Shown here: positions 35,688 through 43,934 of the stretch, one piece after another | How positions within the stretch are numbered: the stretch's first letter is position 1 | Layout of the letters: every line of letters begins with the position of its first letter | Assembly: GCF_003386235.1 (NCBI RefSeq) | Contig: NZ_QRDZ01000003.1 | Span: forward strand, 124,001-188,000 | DNA: 64,000 nt | Direction: 5' to 3' | Source of the DNA: Cohnella phaseoli | GTDB taxonomy: Bacteria > Bacillota > Bacilli > Paenibacillales > Paenibacillaceae | Notes under the pieces: generated by a model | Database searches by the model: none | What the model was told of the DNA's origin: nothing | What the model saw: only the letters and a program-made list of their open reading frames with translations | Position numbers and translations under genes: made by a program

Positions 35688-36545
35688 ATGGCATCGGTTG
35701 TTCTGGTTACGGACAGCACGGCGGACATTCCGCGTGCGACAAGAGAGAGGCTTGGCATCGAGATGGTGCCTCTGAAGGTCAACTTCGGTGAAGAAAGCTA
35801 CCTGGACAACATTGAGCTTGAGCCAGCCGAATTTTATAAGAAGCTGGCGGGCTTTGGCAAGCTTGCGACTTCCTCGCAGCCATCGCCGGCTGATTTTCAC
35901 GAGGTGTACCAAAGGCTGACCGATGCGGGTCATGAGGTCATTTCCATCCAGCTCTCCAGCGCGATGAGCGGCACGTACCAGTCAGCGACGATCGCCAAGT
36001 CGATGCTGGACGGCGATTCCGCCGTGACGATCGTCGATTCGAAATCCGCTTCGTTCGGCTACGGTCATATTGTCGTCAGAGCCGCCGAGCTGGCGCAAGC
36101 AGGAGCGAGCAAAGCCGACATTCTCGCCGAGGTCGAGCGGATGCGCTCGGAGCTTCGTCTCTATTTTCTCGTGGATACGCTTGAGTATTTGCAGAAAGGC
36201 GGCCGTATCGGGAAAGCGTCGGCTGTGCTCGGCTCCTTATTGAACATTAAGCCGATTCTGTCTATCGACAAGGAAGGCGTCGTCTATCCGTTCGATAAGG
36301 CGAGAGGACAGAAGCGAGCGATGGCGCGAATTGCCGAAGTGCTGGAATCCGATCTGAAAACCAGGCCGTTGAGCTTGGTCGTAGCCACCACTCCGGGGTA
36401 TACAGACGGTGCGGAGGAAATGGCCGAGCTGCTCAAAAGCAAACTTAATGTGAAGGAATACGCAGAGACGGAGATCGGGCCGGTCATCGGCGCGCATGCG
36501 GGACCGGGCACGATCGGGATATTCATTTTTCCGCTGGATTCCTGA
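35688..36545 (+). CDS. DegV family fatty-acid-binding protein (FakB-like)
   Basis: A 285-residue DegV protein. The N-terminal VLVTDSTADIPRATRERLGI and central QLSSAMSGTYQSA, plus LVDTLEYLQKGGRIGKASA, are the family signatures that bind the fatty-acid carboxylate. Such proteins present acyl chains to FakA and deliver acyl phosphate for phospholipid synthesis. It lies 29 bp after fakA with TTGGAGGAG before its ATG, which strongly suggests a functional FakA-FakB pair. In B. subtilis this place is taken by sdaAB-sdaAA. Confidence 0.92.
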   Translation: MASVVLVTDSTADIPRATRERLGIEMVPLKVNFGEESYLDNIELEPAEFYKKLAGFGKLATSSQPSPADFHEVYQRLTDAGHEVISIQLSSAMSGTYQSATIAKSMLDGDSAVTIVDSKSASFGYGHIVVRAAELAQAGASKADILAEVERMRSELRLYFLVDTLEYLQKGGRIGKASAVLGSLLNIKPILSIDKEGVVYPFDKARGQKRAMARIAEVLESDLKTRPLSLVVATTPGYTDGAEEMAELLKSKLNVKEYAETEIGPVIGAHAGPGTIGIFIFPLDS

Positions 36546-36576
36546 ATTCTGGCAAGTCGATAAAGAGGTTGGTCTT

Positions 36577-38628
36577 ATGTCGATATCTTTATTCCAAATC
36601 CCTCTGACGAAACTTCAAGGCGTGGGCCCCCGGAAAGCCGGTGAGCTCCACGCCTTGGGCATTTCCAGCGTCGGAGATCTGATTGAATATTATCCGTTCC
36701 GGTACGAGGATTATCGGATTCGCGATCTGCGCGAGGTCAAGGACGGCGAACGAATTACGATTCAGGGAAAAATCGCTTCTATGCCTTCCCTACAAAGGTT
36801 TGGAGGCAAGTCGCGTCTCATCTGCCGCGTTATGGTTGACGCCACGCTTGTGACTGCCGTCTGGTTCAATCGGGGCTTCCTGAAGGAACAGCTTGCGCTC
36901 GAACGGGAGATTACACTGACCGGTAAGTGGGACCAGCGTCGTCGTCAATTAACGGTGGCGGATTCCGAGTTTCCGGATCGCGGCGGCGCCAAGACGGGTA
37001 CTCTGCAGCCGGTCTATTCCGTCGGCGGCGATATGACGCAAGCCGCGATGCGGGGACTGATCGAGAAGGCTCTGATCCAGTTTGGGGATTACATTCCGGA
37101 GATTTTGCCCACTGAGCTGACGGACAAGCACGGGCTGATGGCTCGCAAGGACGCAATCGCAGGCATTCACAGACCGGAGAATACGAGGGACGGACAGGAA
37201 GCCAGGCGCCGGATGGTATACGAGGAGCTGTTCCTGTTCCAATTAAAGCTGCAAGCCTATCGCGCCATGCATGCGAGAAAATCGGACGGACTCGTTCACA
37301 CTGTCGACAACGACGAAATTCGCACATTTGTTGGGGCACTGCCCTTCGAGCTGACCGGCTCGCAGAAGCAGGTCATCAACGAGATATTGCACGATATGAA
37401 ACAGCCTTACGTGATGAATCGGCTGCTGCAAGGAGATGTAGGCTCGGGCAAAACGGTCGTGGCGGCGGTGGCGCTGTACGCAACCGTGCGTGCCGGGCAT
37501 CAGGGGGCGCTGATGGTGCCGACGGAAATCTTGGCCGAGCAGCATGCCCGCTCGCTAGGCAAAATGTTCGAATCTTACGGCATACAGGTCGGCTTGCTCA
37601 CCGGCAGTGTTACCGAGCGCAAACGGCGGGATTTGATTGCTTCGCTGCAAATGGGGCTGCTTGATATCGTCGTCGGCACCCATGCGCTAATTCAAGAGGA
37701 TGTGTTCTTCCGCAGCCTCGGTCTCGTCGTCACCGACGAGCAGCATCGGTTCGGCGTTAACCAGCGCAGCATTTTGCGGCGCAAAGGGATGAACCCCGAC
37801 GTGCTGACGATGACCGCGACGCCGATTCCGCGGACGCTGGCGATTACGGTGTTCGGCGATATGGACGTTTCGACCCTGCGAGAGCGTCCAAAGGGCCGCA
37901 AGCCGATCAAGACGTATTCGGTGAAGCATGAGCTGATGGACAGGGTGCTTGGCTTTATTCGTAAAGAGACATCCGCAGGCAGGCAGACGTTCTTTATATG
38001 CCCGCTAATCGAAGAGTCGGAGAAGCTGGACGTTCAAAATGCGATCGATCTGCATATTCAGCTCTCCCAGGCTTTGCCCGAGCTGACGATCGGATTGCTG
38101 CACGGACGGATGACCGCGACGGAGAAGGAAGAGACGATGGCGGAGTTCGCTGCGGGGAAGACGCATGTACTCGTCTCCACAACGGTAATCGAGGTCGGAG
38201 TGGACGTGCCCAACGCCACGCTAATGATCGTAATGGACGCCGACCGGTTCGGGCTATCCCAGCTTCACCAGCTTAGAGGCAGGGTAGGCCGGGGAGAGCA
38301 TCAGTCCTACTGCATTCTGATTGCCGATCCAAAGTCGGAAAACGGCCAGGAGAGAATGAGGGCGATGACGGAGACGGACGACGGCTTCGAAATTTCCCGT
38401 CGGGATTTGGAAATTCGCGGTCCGGGAGAATTTTTCGGAACGAAGCAAAGCGGGATGCCCGAATTCCGTCTGGCTAACCTGCTTAACGATTTCGAGGTGC
38501 TGGAGCAGGCCAGGGACGACGCGGCCGCTCTCACGTCCTCCGAGGCGTTCTGGTCCTCGCCCGGATACGGATCGCTTAGAGACTATTTGGCGCGCGAATC
38601 GCAGCATCGGGACGAGCCCCTGGACTAG
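36577..38628 (+). CDS. recG: ATP-dependent DNA helicase RecG
   Basis: A 683-residue branch-migration helicase. The N-terminal wedge domain (about 60-160, OB fold) follows LQGVGPRKAGELHALGI. The SF2 core has Walker A GDVGSGKTVVAAV near 287, DEQHRFG near 387, TATPIPRTLA and QLRGRVGRG. The TRG motif lies in the C-terminal part. The ATG at 36577 has AAAGAGGTTGG upstream; the frame extends further upstream but overlaps degV. Confidence 0.95.
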   Translation: MSISLFQIPLTKLQGVGPRKAGELHALGISSVGDLIEYYPFRYEDYRIRDLREVKDGERITIQGKIASMPSLQRFGGKSRLICRVMVDATLVTAVWFNRGFLKEQLALEREITLTGKWDQRRRQLTVADSEFPDRGGAKTGTLQPVYSVGGDMTQAAMRGLIEKALIQFGDYIPEILPTELTDKHGLMARKDAIAGIHRPENTRDGQEARRRMVYEELFLFQLKLQAYRAMHARKSDGLVHTVDNDEIRTFVGALPFELTGSQKQVINEILHDMKQPYVMNRLLQGDVGSGKTVVAAVALYATVRAGHQGALMVPTEILAEQHARSLGKMFESYGIQVGLLTGSVTERKRRDLIASLQMGLLDIVVGTHALIQEDVFFRSLGLVVTDEQHRFGVNQRSILRRKGMNPDVLTMTATPIPRTLAITVFGDMDVSTLRERPKGRKPIKTYSVKHELMDRVLGFIRKETSAGRQTFFICPLIEESEKLDVQNAIDLHIQLSQALPELTIGLLHGRMTATEKEETMAEFAAGKTHVLVSTTVIEVGVDVPNATLMIVMDADRFGLSQLHQLRGRVGRGEHQSYCILIADPKSENGQERMRAMTETDDGFEISRRDLEIRGPGEFFGTKQSGMPEFRLANLLNDFEVLEQARDDAAALTSSEAFWSSPGYGSLRDYLARESQHRDEPLD

Positions 38629-38698
38629 GGGGAGTCATCGTGTGTTCGCCTGCGGCATAAGATGTACCGAGCAGCCGCAGGAAGGAGCGTGACCCTCG

Positions 38699-38992
38699 TT
38701 GACCCCGGGTTATCAGAAGTTTGGCATTAAAACGGAATTCGTCGAGCGAGTGAAGCTGAAGATGAAAAATCCCGCCATTAAGGAAAAGATCAAAGGGCAT
38801 TTGGAAGGCGCGACGAAATACGATCTTCAGGACCGTCCCAAAGTGCGCAGATGGGTAAAGACGTTCGCTAAAATTTTGAATGAGCCGCTTACCGAGACGC
38901 AGGAGGATCAACTCGTCAACTTCATCATCTCCCAGAAAATCGATCCCAACAACATGCTTCATTTGCTTAAACTGTATACGATGTTCAGATAA
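38699..38992 (+). CDS. Stage VI sporulation protein F-like (SpoVIF family)
   Basis: A 97-residue basic, helical protein with KYDLQDRPKVRRWVKTFAKI and TETQEDQLVNFIISQKI. It resembles the SpoVIF/YjcC family of mother-cell proteins affecting late coat assembly, in which a conserved helix pair precedes a QEDQIV-type segment. The start is TTG at 38699 after AGGAAGGAG, with a rather long spacing of about 11. It is monocistronic between recG and the 146-residue protein gene. The family assignment is from pattern memory and moderately sure. Confidence 0.65.
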   Translation: MTPGYQKFGIKTEFVERVKLKMKNPAIKEKIKGHLEGATKYDLQDRPKVRRWVKTFAKILNEPLTETQEDQLVNFIISQKIDPNNMLHLLKLYTMFR

Positions 38993-39172
38993 CGCAAAGA
39001 CGAAGGGGCCGTCTCTCCAGCCGCCAAGTTGTCTCTATCTACAGGGACAACGCGGCCGGAGGGGCTGCCTCTTGTCGTATCAAAATATACAACTGCCCCG
39101 TGAGGTCTGTCCAAGCATCCTTTCGGTTTGGACATACACTATACCAACTTCACAATGAAGGAGGTTGACACA

Positions 39173-39613
39173 ATGGGTAGATTTTTAGATCTGCGCAGTT
39201 CGATGAACTCTGGGGTATCCGGCGCGCCGGGCGTAGCGATTACAGCCACTCCCGCCTTGTTCGGCGTCATCGGCTTGCAGACGGACAACGTCACGAACAA
39301 AGTCATCACGCTTACGGGGATGGTAGGCGTCAGCTCTCTGCTTCTCGGCTCTACCTTCGCTATTCAAATCTGTCGCGGCACGACGGTGTACAATCCGGCC
39401 AACGTCATTTACACGCTGGTTCAAAATGTGCGGCTTTCCGCATTCTCCGATACGTACGCCTTCACCGCCCAGGATTTGCTCGCTCCGGCTGCCGCCGAGA
39501 CGATCTATTCCTCGTTTATTTTCGGCGGAAGCTTGCTCGGCTTGCTGTTCACCGGCGAACGAGTCGGGCCGGAAGTATTCTGGGGCATTGCCTCCCAAGG
39601 CGCTCCGGGCTAA
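39173..39613 (+). CDS. Uncharacterised beta-rich protein (146 aa)
   Basis: A 146-residue protein, rich in Val, Thr, Ala and Gly with regular alternating hydrophobics (NKVITLTGMVGVSSLLLGST, then YTLVQNVRLSAFSDTYAFTA). This pattern fits a beta-sandwich such as the trimeric TNF/C1q-like domains of some spore-surface proteins. There is no signal peptide or collagen-like region. GAAGGAGG lies before the ATG. The gene stands alone between SpoVIF and a glycan cluster, with a very strong terminator after it. A spore-surface role is only inferred from context. Confidence 0.6.
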   Translation: MGRFLDLRSSMNSGVSGAPGVAITATPALFGVIGLQTDNVTNKVITLTGMVGVSSLLLGSTFAIQICRGTTVYNPANVIYTLVQNVRLSAFSDTYAFTAQDLLAPAAAETIYSSFIFGGSLLGLLFTGERVGPEVFWGIASQGAPG

Positions 39614-39631
39614 TCGAGTTATCCGTTTAGA

Positions 39632-39687
39632 GGGAACTATCCTCCGGCCATCCAGGATGGCCGGAGGATAGTCCCTTTATTTTTTTG
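39632..39687 (+). terminator. Very strong terminator
   Basis: A 20-bp stem starting GGGAACTATCCTCCGGCC (39632) pairs with GGCCGGAGGATAGTCCC (39659-39675). It is followed by TTTATTTTTTTG. It separates the 146-aa gene from the glycan cluster. Confidence 0.9.
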
Positions 39688-39772
39688 ATGCGGTTGTACC
39701 TCCACCACCTGTCCAAGCGGAGAAGGCGAACGCGACATAAAATGGGACAGAGGTCGGATGAGGAGGGATAAG

Positions 39773-40867
39773 GTGGTTACTATCAGTTTGTGCATGATCG
39801 TGCGCAACGAAGAGGAAGTGTTGGCACGTTGTCTGGATTCCGTACACGATCTCGTCGACGAGATCGTTATCGTGGATACCGGCTCGACGGATCAAACGAA
39901 GGAGATCGCCGGTCGGTATACGGATCGTATTTTCGATTATGAATGGACCGACCATTTTGCCGACGCACGGAACTATTCTTTCTCCTTCGCAACTAAAGAC
40001 TACGTGATGTGGTTGGATGCGGACGATTATTTTCGCGATAAGGACCGGGAGAAGCTCAAGAAACTGAAGGAGGAGCTTGATCAAGAGGTCGACTCCGTCG
40101 TTATGGAGTACCACTTGGCGTTCGACGATTGCGGCAATCCGTTGGCGATGTCGCGCCGCAACCGAATCGTAAAGCGAAGCAGGCAGTTTCGCTGGCATAA
40201 TCCGATTCATGAATATTTGTTTGTCGAAGGCAACTGTTATTTGACCGACATTGCCGTCTCGCATGGCAGGGTGCACGAGAATACGGGGAGAAACTTGCGC
40301 ATTCTCGAGCAGATTGCAGAACGGGAAGGAGAAGTGACGGGCCGGGACGTTTTTTATTACGCCAACGAGCTTTCCGATGCGGGCCGTTTTGCCGAAGCAG
40401 CGGAGCAGTATCAGCGATTTCTTGCCGAGCCTGTCGACTACTTTGAGGACAATCTGACCGCATGCGCGCGTCTGTCCGCCTGTTATCATCAATTGGGCTT
40501 GTTCGATCTGAAGCTGACGGCGCTGCTGCAGTCGATGGTTTACGAGCTTCCGCGCGCGGACTTCTGCTGCTCGATTGGCCAATGTTTCCTGGAAAGAGAT
40601 GATTTTGCCAAGGCGATCTATTGGTTTAAGCTGGCGCTCACCCAAGACCGTCCGCCGGATCATCATTTCGGCGTGCTTCATCTTATCAGTTGGACATGGC
40701 TTCCCCATCTTCAGCTGTGCATTTGTTACGGAATGACCGGAGAGCTGGAGCTGGCCTACGAACACAACGAGAAGGCGCTGTCCTACCTGCCCAACGATGC
40801 GAACCTGCTGCAAAACAAAGCCAAAATCGAGCAGGCGCTCGGCATCGGAGGAGCTGAGACGCCATGA
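39773..40867 (+). CDS. Family 2 glycosyltransferase with TPR repeats
   Basis: A 364-residue GT-A glycosyltransferase. It opens MVTISLCMIVRNEEE, has VDTGSTD near residue 40, and the metal-binding MWLDADDYF near 84. The second half contains TPR-like helical repeats (for example FAEAAEQYQRFLAE and ELAYEHNEKALSYLPND). The GTG at 39773 is chosen because AGGAGGG lies five bases upstream; the ATG at 39758 has none. Similar GT2-TPR proteins glycosylate surface or secreted peptides. The next gene overlaps by four bases. Confidence 0.85.
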   Translation: MVTISLCMIVRNEEEVLARCLDSVHDLVDEIVIVDTGSTDQTKEIAGRYTDRIFDYEWTDHFADARNYSFSFATKDYVMWLDADDYFRDKDREKLKKLKEELDQEVDSVVMEYHLAFDDCGNPLAMSRRNRIVKRSRQFRWHNPIHEYLFVEGNCYLTDIAVSHGRVHENTGRNLRILEQIAEREGEVTGRDVFYYANELSDAGRFAEAAEQYQRFLAEPVDYFEDNLTACARLSACYHQLGLFDLKLTALLQSMVYELPRADFCCSIGQCFLERDDFAKAIYWFKLALTQDRPPDHHFGVLHLISWTWLPHLQLCICYGMTGELELAYEHNEKALSYLPNDANLLQNKAKIEQALGIGGAETP

Positions 40868-43140
40868 CGACCAGCATTATTATGGTGACCTTCAACCAGT
40901 TGGCGATGACGAAGCGCGCGATTGCGAGCATTCGCAAGCATACGCCCGCTTCGGCTTACGAGCTGATCGTCGTCGATAATGCGTCCGCTGACGGAACGCC
41001 TGACTGGCTGGCGGAGCAGCCGGACGTGAAGCTGCTGCGCCAAGCGAAAAATGTCGGATTTCCGGCGGGGTGCAATATTGGAGCAGCAAGCGCGAAGGGC
41101 GACTACTTGCTGCTGCTGAACAACGATACGGTCGTTACTCCCCGCTGGCTGGAGCAGCTTACGCTGGCGATCGAGAGCGATGAGCGGGTAGGGGCGGTTG
41201 GCCCGATGACGAACTACGCCGGTTACGGACAGATGATCGAGACGTCCTACCGAACGTTGGATGAGATGCAGCGCTTTGCTGAGACGTATAACGTTTCCTC
41301 CGCCGAGCGTTGGGAAGAGAGGATGAAGCTGATCGGCTTCTGCCTCATGATTAAGCGTTCGGCATGGGAAGCGGCCGGACCGTTGGACGAGAGCTACGGA
41401 ATCGGCAACTACGAAGACGACGACTGGTGCATGAGCGCAAGATTGGCCGGTTTTCGGCTGCTGCTCTGCCGTGACACGTTTATTCATCATGAAGGAAGCG
41501 TGTCCTTCAAGCATGTCAAAGAAACATACCGCAAAGCCATGCTCGACAATGAGCAAACGTTTATGCGCAAATGGGGCTTCCATCCGCATATTTCCGTAAA
41601 TGCGCGAGACGACCTGCTGCGGCCGCTGCGCGCGCTGAAGCCCGGAATGAGCGTCCTAGAAATCGGCTGCGGCTGCGGAGCGACGCTGCTCGAGCTGCGC
41701 AATCGCTATGGCAACGTGCGGCTGTTCGGCTTCGAAAGCGAAGCCTCCGCAGCGAAGGTCGCCGGGCTCGTTGCCGAAAAGGTGTGGATAAGGAGCGAGG
41801 AGATCGAAGCACCTTCAGGCACGAAGGGCTTCGATGCGGTCGTGCTGAACGACATTTTGTCGGAGCCAGCGAAGCTTGACGTCCTGCGGCACATCCACGG
41901 CTTGCTGCGGCCCGGCGGCATCGTCGCGACGAGCGCGCCGAATCGGCTGTTTGTCGATTACGCCAAAGCTTATTTAAGGCCGTTTAATCCCCTTCCTCAC
42001 GATGCGATGCTGTCCAAGGCGGAGTTCGAACGAAGGCTGCGTCAAGCCGGGTTCGAGGACATTGCGCTTGAATCGATTGCCGCGGAGGATGCGGCCAAGC
42101 GGGACATTGACGCGTTATGCCTGCTGGCGGGCGATGCGGGACGGGACGACTATGCGACCGTCTACTACGTAGCCAGCGCAGTTAAAGGCAGCGGAATTGC
42201 GCGGACAACGTCAACGGGAAGCGGCCCGTCCGGCGAGCGGGACGGAAAGGTCGGACAGCCGGACGTTGTCGGCGTTAAGCCGTCCGGCGTGTTTGCGCCT
42301 GCCGCGCAAACTCCTGCCGCGCAAACGCCTGCGACAGAGACTGCGACTCATTCGAAGGAAGCGACGGTGAACGATTTGAGCTATTTGCCTAAGGCGCAAG
42401 AAGACGTCCCGTTTACGGGGGAGAGATTAGTTTTGAGTTCAGCGGTTGCAGGATCTCATCCTGACGTGCTGGCGGAGCATGTGTACCGCTACCGGCTGGC
42501 CCGCGCTTATTGCGGCGGCAAGCAGGTGCTGGATGCCGCGTGCGGAGCCGGCTACGGCGCGAGGATACTGAAGGATGGCGGAGCGGTCGGCGTCACCGGC
42601 GTCGACATCGATCCGGCGACGGTGATGCTGGCCGGCAGAGATTACGGAGGGGACGGCGTAAGCTTCCAGCAGGGCAATGTGCTGCAGTTGGCCTTCACCG
42701 ACGCTTCTTTCGACGTTGTCGTCTCGTTCGAGACGATCGAGCATATTCCGGACGGCGCCGCATGGCTTAGAGAAGCCGCGAGAGTGCTGCGACCGGGCGG
42801 ACGGCTGATCATTTCGACGCCGAACCGCGAGGTGACGAATCCGGACCGGCTGTTCGGTCAGCAGGTGCGCAATCCGTATCACTGCTTCGAATACAGCATA
42901 GCCGAGTTTATCGGCGAGCTATCGGTGCTCTACGACATCGAAGGCATGTTCGGACAAACGTTCGTCGGCCCTCACGGCCACGTCGCTCCAGAATGGTCGG
43001 ACATTGCCGAAGCGGTGGGAGGAGACACGGCGATGGCGGGCTTTAATCCGGACATTATCCGGTATTACGCTCCGGCGTCCTTAAGCCGAGTGAAAAATGC
43101 AAGACCGGCATACATGATCGCGGTTTGCCGCAAAAGATGA
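40864..43140 (+). CDS. Trimodular protein: GT2 glycosyltransferase plus two SAM methyltransferase domains
   Basis: A 758-residue fusion. Residues 1-230 are a GT2 domain (IIMVTFNQLAMTKRAI, VDNASADGT, LLLNNDTVV, EDDDWC). Residues 255-440 form a methyltransferase-like domain (VLEIGCGCGATLLELRNRYG, GLLRPGGIVATSAPN). A low-complexity linker (AAQTPAAQTPATETATH, about 480-500) leads to a second methyltransferase (about 520-758) with VLDAACGAGYGARIL, SFETIEHIPDG and LRPGGRLIISTPN. It is coupled to the preceding GT by ATGA. It probably adds and methylates sugars on one glycan. The acceptor is unknown. Confidence 0.85.
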   Translation: MTTSIIMVTFNQLAMTKRAIASIRKHTPASAYELIVVDNASADGTPDWLAEQPDVKLLRQAKNVGFPAGCNIGAASAKGDYLLLLNNDTVVTPRWLEQLTLAIESDERVGAVGPMTNYAGYGQMIETSYRTLDEMQRFAETYNVSSAERWEERMKLIGFCLMIKRSAWEAAGPLDESYGIGNYEDDDWCMSARLAGFRLLLCRDTFIHHEGSVSFKHVKETYRKAMLDNEQTFMRKWGFHPHISVNARDDLLRPLRALKPGMSVLEIGCGCGATLLELRNRYGNVRLFGFESEASAAKVAGLVAEKVWIRSEEIEAPSGTKGFDAVVLNDILSEPAKLDVLRHIHGLLRPGGIVATSAPNRLFVDYAKAYLRPFNPLPHDAMLSKAEFERRLRQAGFEDIALESIAAEDAAKRDIDALCLLAGDAGRDDYATVYYVASAVKGSGIARTTSTGSGPSGERDGKVGQPDVVGVKPSGVFAPAAQTPAAQTPATETATHSKEATVNDLSYLPKAQEDVPFTGERLVLSSAVAGSHPDVLAEHVYRYRLARAYCGGKQVLDAACGAGYGARILKDGGAVGVTGVDIDPATVMLAGRDYGGDGVSFQQGNVLQLAFTDASFDVVVSFETIEHIPDGAAWLREAARVLRPGGRLIISTPNREVTNPDRLFGQQVRNPYHCFEYSIAEFIGELSVLYDIEGMFGQTFVGPHGHVAPEWSDIAEAVGGDTAMAGFNPDIIRYYAPASLSRVKNARPAYMIAVCRKR

Positions 43141-43160
43141 GCGAAGGGAGGAATGGCCGG

Positions 43161-43922
43161 ATGCCAGAACGCAAACGCCCGATGGCGGCGATCGATCGCC
43201 ATCATTCCCCGCAGGATCGGACGGCGCACCGCTTGGCGGAGCGCGCTTTCCGATCGTCGCAGACGACGCTGATCAACAAGCTCGAAGCGTTTCCTCGTTT
43301 TGCGACGAAGCGGAGCGTGGCCCGCTTCCTGGCACGATACGAAATTTACCGCGAGCTGCTCCACATAAACGGCAGCATTGTGGAGTGCGGCGTGTTCAAC
43401 GGAGCGGGATTTTTCTCCTGGGCGCAATTCGCCAATATTTTCGAGCCTTCCAACCACACGCGTAAAATTATCGGCTTCGACACGTTTGAAGGCTTCCCGT
43501 CGCTGGCAGAGCAGGATGAGGACGAAGAACGCACCTTTGTTGCGGGAGACATGAGGGGAGATACGGCGGAGCAGATTCGCCGGTCGATCGCCAAGTACGA
43601 TGCGGAGAGGCATCTGGCGCACATTCCGAACGCGGAAATCGTGCAGGGAGACTTTATGGAGACGGCGGAGGCGTATTTGCAGTCGCATCCTCATCTGTTG
43701 GTGGCGCTGCTGTATTTGGACTTTGACCTGTACGAACCGACGCGCAAGGCGTTGGAGCTGTTTGTTCCCCGGATGCCGAAGGGCGCGATTGTCTGCTTCG
43801 ACGAATTGAATTGCGCAGCTTTCCCGGGAGAGACTGCGGCTTTGCTGGAGATGCTGCCGATTCGCGCAACAGAGCTGCGCAGATTTCCGTTCGATCCGTG
43901 GATTTCGTACTGTCGGCTGTAA
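43161..43922 (+). CDS. TylF/MycF-type sugar O-methyltransferase
   Basis: A 253-residue protein of the TylF (macrocin O-methyltransferase) family. The SAM-binding segment is GSIVECGVFNGAGFFSWAQ (about 77-95), followed by IIGFDTFEGFPSL and the acidic YLDFDLYEPTRKAL with metal-binding aspartates, then GAIVCFDELN. In Bacillus exosporium and polysaccharide loci such enzymes methylate deoxysugars. GGGAGG lies upstream of the ATG at 43161. It sits between two glycosyltransferase genes, which supports a role in the same glycan. Confidence 0.83.
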   Translation: MPERKRPMAAIDRHHSPQDRTAHRLAERAFRSSQTTLINKLEAFPRFATKRSVARFLARYEIYRELLHINGSIVECGVFNGAGFFSWAQFANIFEPSNHTRKIIGFDTFEGFPSLAEQDEDEERTFVAGDMRGDTAEQIRRSIAKYDAERHLAHIPNAEIVQGDFMETAEAYLQSHPHLLVALLYLDFDLYEPTRKALELFVPRMPKGAIVCFDELNCAAFPGETAALLEMLPIRATELRRFPFDPWISYCRL

Positions 43923-43934
43923 GGAGGGATCATC

